64,000 nt of DNA from Aphidius gifuensis. Its lineage: Eukaryota; Arthropoda; Insecta; Hymenoptera; Braconidae. Shown piece by piece: positions 26,191 through 38,480 of this stretch. The DNA lies in assembly GCF_014905175.1 (NCBI RefSeq), contig NC_057791.1, forward strand, positions 18,728,177 through 18,792,176, read 5' to 3'. Numbering within the stretch: position 1 is the stretch's first letter; each line of letters begins with the position of its first letter. The notes under the pieces were generated by a model that did no database searches, had not been told where the DNA came from, and saw only the letters and a list, made by a program, of their open reading frames with translations. Made by a program: the position numbers and the translations under genes.

Positions 26191-27696
26191 ATCTCTTGGA
26201 TACATTAAACGTAAATAATTTTTTTATCACAATTATCATTACCTCATTTTTGAGGGTATTAAAAAAAACAAGCTAAAAAGTATTTGAAAAAGTGAATTTT
26301 AAAATTTGGTATTCATGTCAAACTGATTGTCATCAATGTTGTGAAAAATTTTTGTATTGTGAAGTTGAGTTTACGCAGGTATAATTAGTAATATGTGTAA
26401 AATTAAATTTGTCATGTCATTAATCGTTGAAGATCGTTGAATGACAATAACAATTTGTTGACATTTAAAATATATAAATTTATATTGCATAATTATGTAC
26501 CAAAAATATTCATGGTATTTAATGTTTACTTTTATTTAAGTGTAACACAAATAATCAAGCAAAAACATCTTGACTTGAAGACTCCAAGTGAATATTGTTG
26601 AAAGCAGATTGAAAATAAATAAAAAAAGAAATAAAAAACAACATAACTCAGTGTTCAAGTATAGTGCAAGATCAAAGTTTGATGTTGAATAAAAAAAAAA
26701 AATATTTTGGCAACTGGTACTGTATACAAAAGTTACAATGTCAAACAGGTAACTCAATGTGACGTAAATTCCAAACGTTAATCAACCGTCACCTGTGACG
26801 AGACTCAGGATTTCGGTAAAAAAAAAATTATATACAAAGATCGATAGCATATTTTATACATTACAAAACAAAAATTTAATAATAAAAAAAAAAAAAACAA
26901 AATGCCTCCTCTTTAAATAATATTTATAAAAACATTTTATGTAAAAAAATCTTAAATTGTTTATAAATTAAAAAATTTAAAACTAAAAGAATGAAATAAT
27001 AACAAAGCAATTTAAAACGTACTAAAATTAATTTACAACGTACTCATCTAATTCAGTGATAAAAAAAATAATGAAATAATAACTGCAATTACTTGACTAG
27101 TCAAACATAAAGTACTTGGAATACTAAAACAAAATAGTCGCTCATTTTTTATTACTGTTTATCGACAGCCAAGGAGACTTATATAATAACCAAATAATTA
27201 ATAAATAATGAAAATAAAAAACACATAAAATGTTGTTAAGATTGTGTAAATAATTATATTTCGGACCAAAAAAAAAAAACAATCAAGTGGAGGATAATAA
27301 TTATTTTTAAAGCATAAATTATTATAAATAATTAATCATCAAAGTATATAAAAAAAAGCAAGCAAATATATATATTATTATATGTACACTAAAAGTTTGT
27401 GTAATTGAAAATTAAACAGTACATATATTATGTGTAATGGCAGTAATTTATCTTTCCATAATGAATATAAACTAGATGAATATTTAAGTGATAATAAAAA
27501 GACAAATGTATCATCAATTGTGTTTAATAATACGGTGACTGTCGTTGCTTGCGACGGCAGTTACAAATATATTATTATCAATAATAACAATATTAAAAAT
27601 ACTGATTTACAATATAATAAATGTCAAAAAAAATCATTATTATATTTTGATAAAAGAGAATATCAAAAATATTTTAATTACGTGTATTGGTGTCAG
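26191..27696. other. AT-rich noncoding DNA
   Basis: Poly-A/T-rich throughout, apart from a short patch at 26745-26820 (CCGTCACCTGTGACGAGAC). Nothing coding is supported. Confidence 0.5.
27539..27560 (+). repeat. Small inverted repeat CTGTCGT / ACGGCAG
   Basis: A seven-pair stem (one G-T wobble) lies 140 bp before the GC-rich block. Surrounding DNA is AT-rich. Possibly incidental. Confidence 0.4.
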
Positions 27697-27895
27697 CCAA
27701 GACGGGGTCCAGCACCGGGGAGAATACAAGGCCCCCGGTGCAGGCAAACGCGGCCGAGATAAAATATTTCATTTTAAAGCAGGGTGTAACAACGGCCCTA
27801 AAGACGCGGGCACGCACAATCGCCTCGTCTGCCAGGGGCAGAATCGAGTGGCGACGGCGCCGACGGAGAAGACGAAAAAAGAGAAAACGACGAAG
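27697..27895 (+). other. GC-rich exon-like block, unrecognised
   Basis: A 199-nt CpG-rich block stands out sharply from AT-rich flanks. Its left edge is acceptor-like (TATTGGTGTCAG|CCAAGACGG) and its right edge is a strong donor (CGACGAAG|GTGAGC), preceded by a purine-rich run like an exonic splicing enhancer. Two of three + strand frames stay open across it: one continues past the donor to 27934, the other ends in an Arg/Lys-rich stretch with a stop at 27897-27899. A - strand frame is also open, as is common in high-GC sequence. I do not recognise any of the translations. It could be a noncoding Antp leader exon, a coding exon of an unknown gene, or an inserted foreign segment. Codon usage differs strongly from the Antp exons. 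Confidence 0.45.
27712..27741 (+). repeat. Perfect 9-bp stem hairpin in the GC-rich block
   Basis: GCACCGGGG (27712-27720) pairs with CCCCGGTGC (27733-27741) around a 12-nt loop (AGAATACAAGGC). With seven or eight G-C pairs it should be stable in RNA. It lies within the exon-like block, close after the putative acceptor. Confidence 0.8.
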
Positions 27896-30800
27896 GTGAG
27901 CAAAATGAAAAACAACAAAAAAAAATATCAATGAAACGAAAATAAAATCACAAATCAAATAATAATTATTAAATTTTTTAATCTTTTGACAATGATAATA
28001 ATTTTTCAAGTATAAATTTTATATTTATATTAGTCTTTCTCTATCGTCATGCTAAGAGTTGTTTAACTCGTGATATGCGGAATTTACCTATCAAACAATT
28101 AATCTGCTAATAAATTTTGCACCTGATGCAATTAACTTTTTTTTTCATTCATTACAAATTTAACTTGAAGTAATATAATTAAATGTGGAGGAAAAAAAAA
28201 AATGCGTAACAAGAATTCAGCAAATTTAAAAACGTTCTTGGAAATATGTGAAATACCGGCATGTTCCAAGGTTCGTTGACGCATGAGCACGTGGAGCTAC
28301 TTATACATATAAACATGATATTAAAAAAAATAAAAAAATGAGGCAAAAGGGAAAGAGGTAACGGTCGCTATAAAATGACGTCTACTATATTGAAACAGGC
28401 TTGTATAATATAAAAAGTCGTTAAAGAACACTCTTCCTGGAAAGTTGCAAATCGACGAAAGATCTTATCGGTTTGGCTTTTGAGCTCATACCTTCAACAT
28501 TATACCTATATAAAATTCGTATTTATATTTTTCCACGCGTGCCATGATGTTTACATTTTTCGTTTTTTTTTTTTTTCTTTTATAATTTACAAACCGCAGT
28601 TTAATTGTAATTGTTTCTACCGCAGTTTAAATTCCAAATAAATCTATATATTCACGTAGCACAAAAGTTTGCTGTTGCAAGAAACAGAAATTCCAGTGAG
28701 ACCTGTAATTCATTCTATATTACTTGAATAACAGACACACTGAGAATGAAAAAAAAAAATAGCACACATGCATATATCGACAAGTATCTTGGCCTTGTAA
28801 AAGAGGAAACAATCCCACACACATACATCCCAAAAAGTAGAACAAGAAAAATAAAAAACTAAATAAAAAAAACAATGACAAGCTGTGAAGGATAAAAAGT
28901 CGGCATTCACCGTATGAACTCTTTTGCCAATGCATTTAACAACGCGTTATAATGCTATATTTTTTTTTATCTTTTATTCAAGCTTCTTCTTTTTATTTAT
29001 TTAATTTTTTTTTTTTCATTTGTTTTATTTTATATCTCTGTTATTTCTTTTGTAGCCGCTCACAAATTTTATCAATGCATCAATCGTATGTTCTTTTATA
29101 TTTGTAGAAAAAAATTTTTTAATTTATTTACAAATAATATTTATAAAAAAATTGCTTTATTGAAAATTTAATTATCGGAATTTTGTATTTTTATTGAGAT
29201 GAGAATAAAAAGTTATGGGAATAAATAATAAACACAGAAAAAAATAATATGTGAAATTATGCAGGGTTAAGGGTTACAATGAAAAAATATAATGAAAAAT
29301 ATATAGGTTGATTGGAAAAATTGATAATGAGTTTCTTGTTTTAGATCAATTGAAAAAATACTAATGAAAAATAAAAGTACAGTTGTCAGGCGTTAAATTC
29401 AGGGGTTCGAAAAGCGATATATAAAAAGGAGGGTAATCAATGATGGGTCAGACTTCTTCTTCATACCTCGCATAACATCTGCCATAGCATACTATCCATT
29501 TTACTAAATATATTTTTTATATTACCTATAACTGATGCTTTTAGATATCCGTTTCAAGCTCACTTTAATTCCAAAAATATTACTTATTATTTGTATAATT
29601 AAATAGATAAAAATAAATATCAGTAATATTTTTATTTTCAATTTATTTTTGTTTCGTGGTTATTTTTTTATTTTATTTTTATTTCTTGGTCTTGGTTTTA
29701 TAAAATGGCTGAGTACAAGAGAAATAATATATCAAGCTCTTGAAAAATATAAGAAACTTATTCGGGTGAAAAAAAAATTGTTCCGGATGAATGCAGTATT
29801 TATTCACCATGATTGTTTTTCTAATGAAACAAATATCAACGTTAGTTTATGGTGGATGGATTCATCAAGAACTCACAATGCATTTATCAGAAAAAACATT
29901 TTTTTAAAACGATTATTACCGACCCTTCTGAAGACACTAACTACCGACTGTAATAGCAAAAAAAAAAAATCAAAATTACAAATTGATAAGATCTTACATT
30001 TGCTGATAAACATTTTCAATTGTTTTTATTTAATTATTATTCAATTCTTGCAACAGGTCAGTTAAAATGTGTTCTTACTTGACGAATAAATAATAAAAAT
30101 TTCAGTTCAACATTAACTTGTCTATAAATTTCAAAACTGTAAGAGTTTTCATAGCAAGAGACTTGCGAGTCAGTGTCGTTTTAAATATAAAAATTATTCA
30201 GTAATCTTATTTATACTTATTAAATATTTTTTTCATTGTTGTTGTATGTGAACTTTTTAAGATTATTAACCTAATAAAACCACCACACAATAGTAAACGT
30301 GAATAAACTGTACTATCTTTGAGACAATAAAGAACTTGATGCTCGTAATTGTCAAAATAAATTGTAGTAATATATAAATTGACGATTACATAGTCATTAT
30401 TGTGACATCAAATGAATCCGTGTTTATCTGATTGAACAATAAAGAAGATAAAAAAAAATAAAAGTCTAATACCATCTAGAAAGATATACAAGATTCATGT
30501 ATATCAAAAAGCCTCAACCGGAACTCACTTTATAAATGAATTAACAAAAAGTCAAAAGAATTTAGTTTTTTTTTTTTTGAGAAAAAATATTAAAATTTCT
30601 ACGATTATAGAAAACGAAATACAAATAATTTCTTTGCATATATATATTTGTCTGTTTGCATGTGTATGCATGTGCAAGTTTGAATCTTGGCAATAAATTT
30701 TGATATTATACAAACGGAGACCGGCTTTGAGCCTGAATCGAAAACCTGCATGAATAGTTTGCCTTTACCCCTCACTGACGTAACCAACAATGCGCTCACG

Positions 30801-31629
30801 AAGTTTTCAACTTTCGTTTCTTTATTTTATATTTTTCGTATTCTGTCTTTTGGTTTTTGTTTTTTTTTTTTTTATTTTTTTTTTACTTCTTCTTGTTCGT
30901 CTTTCTATTCTGGATTCTTTCTTTTTTTTTGGTATAAAAATATATAATAGTGTAACTTTTACGTAAACTTTCACAATTTTCATGGCATTTAAATTCCTAC
31001 TCCCCATTGTGAACTATAAAGATGACCTCCAAAAATAAAATACGATACACGCAATATGTGGAGAAAAAAAAATTTTTCACTGCCAAAATTATTCACGCAA
31101 TCCACTAGTATCCTCACTGTGGGTTCTTTTATTCTACTGATTTCCTTGGGGCTGAAAGTGCCAAAACTTATACCTGGCTTTAGCTTGTGTTCAAGTTATG
31201 GATTGCATTGCTGAGAGGCTTGTTATAGAGTCAGTAAACACACGTCGTCTTTAAAATACATTTTTCAAAAATTCTCTCATAATAAATTGCTCTAAAATTA
31301 TGCAGTTTTTCATTTTTCTTTGTATTTCACCAACGAAAGAAAAAATAAACCAAAATATTTATTTTCAAGTCTATAAATCGTCTTTGAAATAAAAATTTCA
31401 ATTATTTTTCATTCGTATTTAATATTGTTTTTACATTCACGTTAGAAGGTTGAGAAAAAAAACAAAAAAAAAAATCGTTCTCCTCTAATATTAATGTAAT
31501 TAATGGTATTGAGGTAAAATTAAAATGGAAAAGATGCAATGAAATATTTTTAAGTGCACATTATATCGCTGAATTTTCAGTATAGGTATGTTGGTGAATT
31601 TTTATTTAATTTTTTTTTACTCTTTATAT
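27896..31629. other. Intron-like AT-rich DNA after the exon-like block
   Basis: A unique patch at 28230-28530 (ATACCGGCATGTTCC, GAGGTAACGGTCGC) and others at 30690-30800 and 31090-31240 may be conserved noncoding elements. A 138-codon frame at 29649-30065 lacks an early ATG and is AT-driven. It ends at TTCTTGCAACAG|GTCAGT (30056|30057), a moderate acceptor-donor fusion. Confidence 0.4.
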
Positions 31630-31990
31630 ACATATGAGCGCATCGAGCGTCGGGCACATCGTATTTTTATTCGTTGACTGCCAGAAGGGTGGTGCACACA
31701 CACGGCTCGAGTCTCGTCGGTATTCGTTCGCTTCTCATTTCTCGTATTTTTCATCGCAATGAATCACGTTTGCTGTCAAGAGATCCTATCTCTTTCTCTC
31801 ACTCTATCTATCTTTTTTTTTTTTTTCATTTTTTTATTTTATTTTTTTTATTTTTCGCCATCATCACAACATACCAGCGACCCTTGCGGAAACGACGAGG
31901 ACAGCGATAACAGAGAATATAGAGTGTGCTTGTAGGGAAAAAAGAATATATAATATATGTAGGTATGTCTGTATATAAGTGTCACGTTGA
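31630..31990. promoter_or_regulatory. Promoter-like CpG-containing block
   Basis: GAGCGCATCGAGCGTCGGGC is followed by GGTGGTGCACACACACGGCT, GTCTCGTCGGTATTCGTTCG, a pyrimidine tract, and GCGACCCTTGCGGAAACGAC. The block contrasts with AT-rich flanks and could be a promoter or enhancer. A 78-codon frame through it is not protein-like. Confidence 0.25.
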
Positions 31991-34900
31991 GAATCTGTAA
32001 GCCAACAGACACGTTGGAGGTTAAGCAAGTCGAAATCTTATGAAGAAAAATACAAAAAAAACATACAAACGATCTGTTTGTTTGTCAAAATCATAGATTT
32101 AAATTTGTGGTTTTAGTTAATAATTATAAACTCATTATTTTACAATAATAAGTATAATTATTCCATCAAAAAAAAAAAGAACCTTTTTACGTAAAAATGC
32201 AGTGAAATAATCAGAGTGTTACCATCAATTTTATTCACACCCAAAATCTTTATTTTTTTATTTATTTTCAACGACGTCATTATAAAAAAAAAAAAAACGA
32301 TTAAATTTTTTAACAAAAAAATGTGCTTTTCTGCTGGCTCATTTTTATTTTACTAATTTTTTTCAATTAATATTTTTATCAGCTTAATTTTATTTTTTAA
32401 AAGAGAATACATAATTCAAATATTTTAAAAATATGAGTAAAAAGATTAATCTAAAAAATATTTATAAAAGATTTGAACTTTTTTTTTTATATAAATTATA
32501 AATTTACTGGTGATCATTGTAATTTAATTATCATTTATCATGAAATGTGTGGTTTGATTAATTTGGCAATATCAGTTGATGATGTGATGATTGTATCATC
32601 ACAAGTACTTACTACACCAGCCCGACAAACATCATCGATTATGGATGAGAAAAAAACATACTATATAATGACACTTATTAGCCACCACCACATATGTTAA
32701 AAAATGTTTAAAAATTCAAGACATGGTCTGTAAACATAAACGTCATTTGTCACAAGCAAAAAAATATATAAAAATAAAAATAACCCAAAAATATTCTCCA
32801 ATAATCATGAATATATATTTTTTTCGCAAATGAATAAATTCATCATTGTCAAATTAAAATAAAAATAGACAAAAAAAATAAAATAAAAAATTGGCCGAAT
32901 AATTAATTAGCTTGTATTTTAAATTATTTATAAATTTTATAAAAAAAAAAAAAAGCATAAAACAATATACTGTGAGCTTAAAAAAAAAATTAGATTATAT
33001 ATAAAAATATATAATCGAATTTTTATATAATCACTCAGAAGCTTATCATCGATAAATAATAAATAATGGTTATGAAAATTCAAAATTTCAATTTATAAAT
33101 AATTTTAATATCAGTGTTAAAATTTGAAATAAATAAAGGGGATATTATCGGTTGTATATAGTCACGGTGCTTCCTTGCTTCTTCTTCGTACTTGGTCAAA
33201 TAACTATTATGACACTTAATAACTATACGCATATATACTATATAATTTTAACTAAAAAATTTACATTTATAATTTTGTATCACAACGTTATATTTCAACA
33301 CAGCACATTCTCATATTTATCAAACGATATTTACTTTTTTTCTATGACTCATTGCCAGTGAGCTTTCCAAATTAAAAAAAGCTCTTTGAAGTGGTATATC
33401 ACTCGTTCGTTGTATTTATCAATATAATTAAGAAAATCATAATAATAATTTTCATAAAATTAATTGTTATGTTACAATTTAATGTGAGAGCAAAAATTAT
33501 GTTTTAATGATTAAAAGTATTCGTTAAACTCTCAGTATAAAAACAAAAAAAAAAAGAGGAGCTAGAGTGAGAGTATGAATTTTTATATTCTTGTCATTTG
33601 TTTAAAGTCGAGGGTATATCTGACTGGAAGCTCGAAGAGACTGGCAGCTATGACTTTTGCATATCTTCTCACACCTCAAACAGAGTAAAGTTGTACAAGT
33701 TTTAGCTGTAAGAGACAACGTCAAGCTTTTGAATTTGTGGGAAAGAGACTTTGCTATATACTTTTGCAGACAAACACTTAAATAAATATATATACCAAGT
33801 CTAGATAACTAAAGCCAAGACGAAGCAACGTGACGCCTTCAGGGCGCCATGTCTCGTTATACACCGGATTTATGGCCCGCTAATTGCACTCGTACTTCCA
33901 AATAACATGTGCCATGTCTCGACAATCGATTTCAAACTTTCATCAAGTCTAAAATCAGTCTTAAAATTTTTACATATTATTATTTCAATTGTTTTAATAT
34001 ATTTATTTTCATATTAAATAATAAAATAAAATAATTATTTTGTGTGCATTATTTTCATTTGTATTTTGACAAAGAAAAAAGCACAACAAATTTTCTAGAA
34101 TTATAAAAATAAATTTAATGAAAATAATTGAAATATAATATTTTATTTTATTAATAAATAAAGTCGTGATAATTATTTCCTTGCTATTAAATTATTTATC
34201 ACAGCTACACATTTATTATTTAAATAACTTGCTGTACGTTTAATATTAATTTAATTTGAAAAATGATATAATAAACAATTGGCAGTTTAAAAAATAATAA
34301 AAATAACAGTTATTCAATAATTACATACAGCTTGAGATGATGGAAGAGACCTATATTATGCCAACATCTGGTAAATTTACGTGAATCTTGTGCGAGTATA
34401 TGTTGGATAGGTTACACAGTGAAACTGAGCTGTTGGACAGCCCTTTGTCAATTTGTTCCCCATAACTGAACTCGCCCAGTATGCTACGAGACCCTAAAAT
34501 ACGTTCATGGATTGGCTGTATATATACAAATGGAAACCAAACAAAATAAGGCTATATATGGAGTTTCTAAAATAGTTTAGTGATTGATCGATTGCTTTGT
34601 ATCGATTAGAAAACGTTTTGTTACCATTGTGTGTATACAAAGAAATAAATATAACATTTTTAATCTTCTGACTCAAAATACCGAACACATGGACGAGAAT
34701 AATTTTAATAATTTTTGTTTTTTCCAACTTAGATCAGTATATTTTTTAATGAGTTTATTTTATTTATATTAATTTAAGTGATTAGTAAATAAATACCGTA
34801 ACATTTTTAAAGACAATTTAGATAGTTGAATGAGTAGGTCAATTTGTGGTATACTGCTTGGTCATATAATGAACTTTGATAAATAATCGTTAGATACGAA

Positions 34901-35669
34901 CCAGCCCCTTGAGCGAACAAGTAGCCCATTGGGAAAAGCATGAGAGAAAAACTTTGAGTAAAGTAGTTCGTAATTTTCTTTCTTGTGAAATATTTACGAA
35001 CGAATTTTTTTATTTTTTTTTTCTACTTAAGCATTATATAAACTACTGAGAATTTAAGAAATTCACGGTTTTTATCTACAATAAAATTACTCAGTTCTTA
35101 AAGACCACAAAAATAAAGCTAAAACATTTGTTTTAATAAATTTCAGTAAATAAAAATTGTAAATTTTATATTTTCCAATCAAATATATCTATTTTTTTTT
35201 TTGTTATCGAGATGTATTTTTAAACTTCCTTCTATTTCCTGTTATTTTAATTTAAAAAATCCAACTCCAGTGTCATCTTTAAAAGGAACAATAAATTTCT
35301 AAAAAAAAAAATAAGGGTATGTGTGGTCGAAATAACTTTTCAATATCAATTTCAATACCCATGTGTATTAAAAATACATAATTTTATATTCACACGGTTC
35401 ATTTTTGTTTTACAAAATTTTTTAATTACAAAATAATTTATTTTTTTCAATAAAAATTTGCCTGGGATTTTAAATGCATGTAGAAAGTACATTGTAGGGT
35501 CATTGAGGTTAATTCAAATAAAAAATTTAAAAAAATTATTCGATCAAAAGATAGTAATATAAATATAAGTAATAAAGTTATTTCAAAAATTCAAATAAAA
35601 TTCATAAACAAGTTTGCTTACAAGAGAATATATATATATTATTTTTTTTTTAATTTTTTTTTATACGGT
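31991..35669. other. AT-rich noncoding DNA with two islands
   Basis: Besides the 33.6-33.9-kb island, 34330-34520 is unique and GC-richer. It contains GTATGCTACGAG (34480-34491), whose reverse complement appears in the Antp intron near 49937. A patch at 34890-34950 has CCAGCCCCTTGAGCG. Confidence 0.4.
33600..33930. promoter_or_regulatory. Candidate regulatory island with Hox-type site ATTTATGGCCC
   Basis: This unique, GC-richer stretch contains ATTTATGGCCC (33868-33878), close to the posterior-class Hox word TTTATGGCC, followed by TAATTG (33881-33886), an Antp/Ubx-type core. AGGGCGCCATG lies just before. The 11-mer recurs at 43011-43021. Confidence 0.35.
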
Positions 35670-35860
35670 TTGCCTGATGGCCGACTGAATATAATTCTCA
35701 CCACTTAGAGCTCTCTTTTGATTTTGTCTGCATGTATATATTGTATGGCCGGACGTAAAGGGGGCGGTTGTGGGTCAGCATATAATTATTGAGAATGTAA
35801 TGGCCGTTATAAATCATAGGCGCCTCTTTCTCCCCTAAATCGATCCCACTTTCTTCTTTC
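35670..35860. promoter_or_regulatory. Candidate regulatory patch
   Basis: GATGGCCGACTG, GGCCGGACGTAAAGGGGGCG and AATGGCCGTTATAAATCAT combine GGCC and GCCAT words with an ATAAATCAT Hox-type core in 190 bp. No coding frame. Confidence 0.3.
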
Positions 35861-37599
35861 TTGCTCTCAATATATATTTTATCTTTATTCTTTTGGTCTT
35901 GTACCTATGTTTCTATTCTTTTATTCCTCGAACAAGCTTTGCATGTTGGCATATGTTTTATACACATATACATATCATCATTACTATGTATATGTGAATA
36001 AATTTATACATATATTTTTAATGTGTATATATATAAATTGTATCCATCGCCGTCCAACAAATACGAGTCAAGAATTAGGTCTAGCATAACTGGATGAAGC
36101 CATCAAGCTTTCGGCATGCATGGACGCTTCGCTTTCATTTTCTTTGTCCTAAAAAAAAAAAATAAATTCAGTGGAAAAACAGAGGAGCACATATACGTCA
36201 ATTTTTTTACATGTGTGTGACTTGGTTTGTATGCCCATGTGCGTAGAAAAAAGTTACACAGTCAATGTATTTCCGTTGGACTATTTTATATATTTTGATC
36301 TGTCTATCTTTAAAAGTGTTATCGTGTGATCATGTGTAGAAAAAATTGAGTCGTAGTGGAAAATAGAACGTCTTACGTTTACATTATAATATTGCATATA
36401 TATTTTCTAGTGGTACTTTGTCAATGAATGTGTGCATTTATAACTAAATTACGTAGATTGTATGAATATATAAGAATATGAATAATTTCTTGTTGCTTAT
36501 GAAACATAGATGGATGTTATATTATAAATAATTTTTACATTATTAGTGACAATTTAATTTTTATTTATTTTATAGTAATATTATAGACAATGTAATTATT
36601 TTGATTTGATATTATTGATTTAGATAATTATTTATGTATTTTTTAATTGTATTTTTAAGAGATTTTTATATATTTATTTTGAAAGATTGAAGATCTTAGA
36701 TCATCTTGGGCAATAAGAAAAATTTTAATTTTATACTGACTTTTTTTTTTATTCATATAATTTTGAATATTCAGTATATTGTATATATTGAATTTTTAAT
36801 ATAGTTAAGATTCAAAACACTGAATTAGATTTGATATTATCAATATTCAATAGTATACAAATTTAATGATTGGTAGAAATTCTCTAGTTTGAGCTTTTTT
36901 TCCCAAGCTTTTTTCTGAAACAAATTCGTGGGTACTTAAGAATAAAAAAGTGGAAAATCGATCAACCTGTTGGCTGGTTGTAACAGACATTTTTTGCAAA
37001 GCTTTGTTTTTTTTTCAGAAAAATTTAAAATTAACAGTATCGAAACAGAATATAAAGCTTTTTTTTATTCTCTTGTATTAAAAAAAATTACTTCTGTCCT
37101 CAATACTTTTAAAAAATTAGAGCTCAACTGATTTTTATAAATTACAATAAATCAATGAAATTTTTACTAAATTACATTATTTGTAATTCCTATTCCATAC
37201 CAAAAAAAGCAAAAACAATTTCAATAAAAATACAGTTCAAAAATAATTCTACGTCCCTGATGCTTTTAGGTCTAAAAGTTTTACTGCAGAAGGCGGGTGC
37301 GGAAATACAAAAGTGAGAAAGATAGAGATAGAATTTGACATGGCGGGTGATCACAGCAGGAATCACACTGTGCAAGAATATAGAGGGGCATTCAAGGGGG
37401 GGATATCGAAGGGGGGAATCAAAAAAAAATAAAGAATAAAATAAAATAAAAACGATAACAAGAAATAGCAAAATAGAAATAATATGAGAAAGAGAGAAAA
37501 AAAATATGAGATCGCAAAAGAAAGGGAGTCATGGTATATGCAGACCTCGAAGCATTGGGAATATCAGATGTATTATGGAGGGAGAGAAAAGAGGGATCA
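35861..37599. other. AT-rich noncoding DNA
   Basis: Mostly A/T with scattered CATGTGTG words. From 37240 onward it becomes purine-rich (AGAAGGCGGGTGCGG, AAGGGGGGGATATCGAAGGG), leading into the candidate promoter. Confidence 0.45.
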
Positions 37600-38480
37600 T
37601 GTTATAAAAAGGGGGAGGGGGTTGGTCTACGAAATCGAGGGGTTGGGTTCCGGGTGCGCTGACAGCTCAACGCTCTCGTCTGTTCGACGCACCACGGGAG
37701 GACACGGTTCCATGAACACATTCACGCGAGTTGTCGCGATTTATTTATATGTATGTGTGCTGCACGTGCATTCAATATATATATACTAGTAAAATTTTAC
37801 GCGTTTGACTTTTCATCGCTTGACGTTTTTCTCCGTGTGTGTGTATTTTTTTTTTTTGGACTTTTTTTCACTGTCTCCATCACTCTTGATCTCTCTCGTT
37901 TTTCGGTTTTTCATTATTATTTTTTTTTTGTATTCTCACATTTCCACATACGATCGTCTTGTTTCCGCTTCGTATATATACACTTACACTGTGTTCTTTT
38001 ATATTTCATTTTATATATATATATTTATTTATTCTCTCTTTTCTCTCTCCCTCTTTTTCGTGCAGTGAGCTTCTAATCCGTGTATTGTGCGTTTATATGC
38101 GTTTGTAGTGTGTGTATTTGAGCTCGTCATATTATTTTTTTCATAGCTACAGTACTGTCTGCTCCGAGTCACAAGCTCATTCTGACAAAAACGAGGATCG
38201 TGCTCAAACGAAAACAGTGTCAATATGAGCGCCAAAAATTTTCCTCTGTCGTGAATAATATATTATAAATAATTTAAGTGTTTTTGTTTTTATTAATAAA
38301 AAATCAAGTTTATTTATTTATTTTTATTTGAGTTTATAATTTATAATAATTATTTTGTTTTAATGTGGTTGTGTCGCAATTGATGTAATTGAAACGTGTC
38401 ATAAAATAATGTGTGATGGCGTTATTTCGTGAATTAGTGAGATTAAAATTTTTTTACAATAATGTTCATAGTTTTCCATT
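37600..38480 (+). promoter_or_regulatory. Candidate proximal promoter and leader of Antp
   Basis: A G-rich then CpG-containing stretch (GGGTTCCGGGTGCGCTGAC, then CTCTCGTCTGTTCGACGCAC) gives way to CT-rich DNA and then GTG-rich sequence without long ORFs (about 38060-38430), the usual texture of an insect promoter followed by a 5' leader. It lies 7.4 kb upstream of the coding exon, comparable in arrangement to the Drosophila P2 promoter. No TATA box or unambiguous initiator was found, and several donor-like GTGAG words (for example 38065, 38434) leave the exon end open. Small open frames across it are not recognised. Confidence 0.3.

Noticed and set aside
29649..30065. 138-codon + strand frame
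   Set aside because: It starts at TTG, is AT-composition driven (Lys/Ile/Leu/Phe), and shows no recognised motif.
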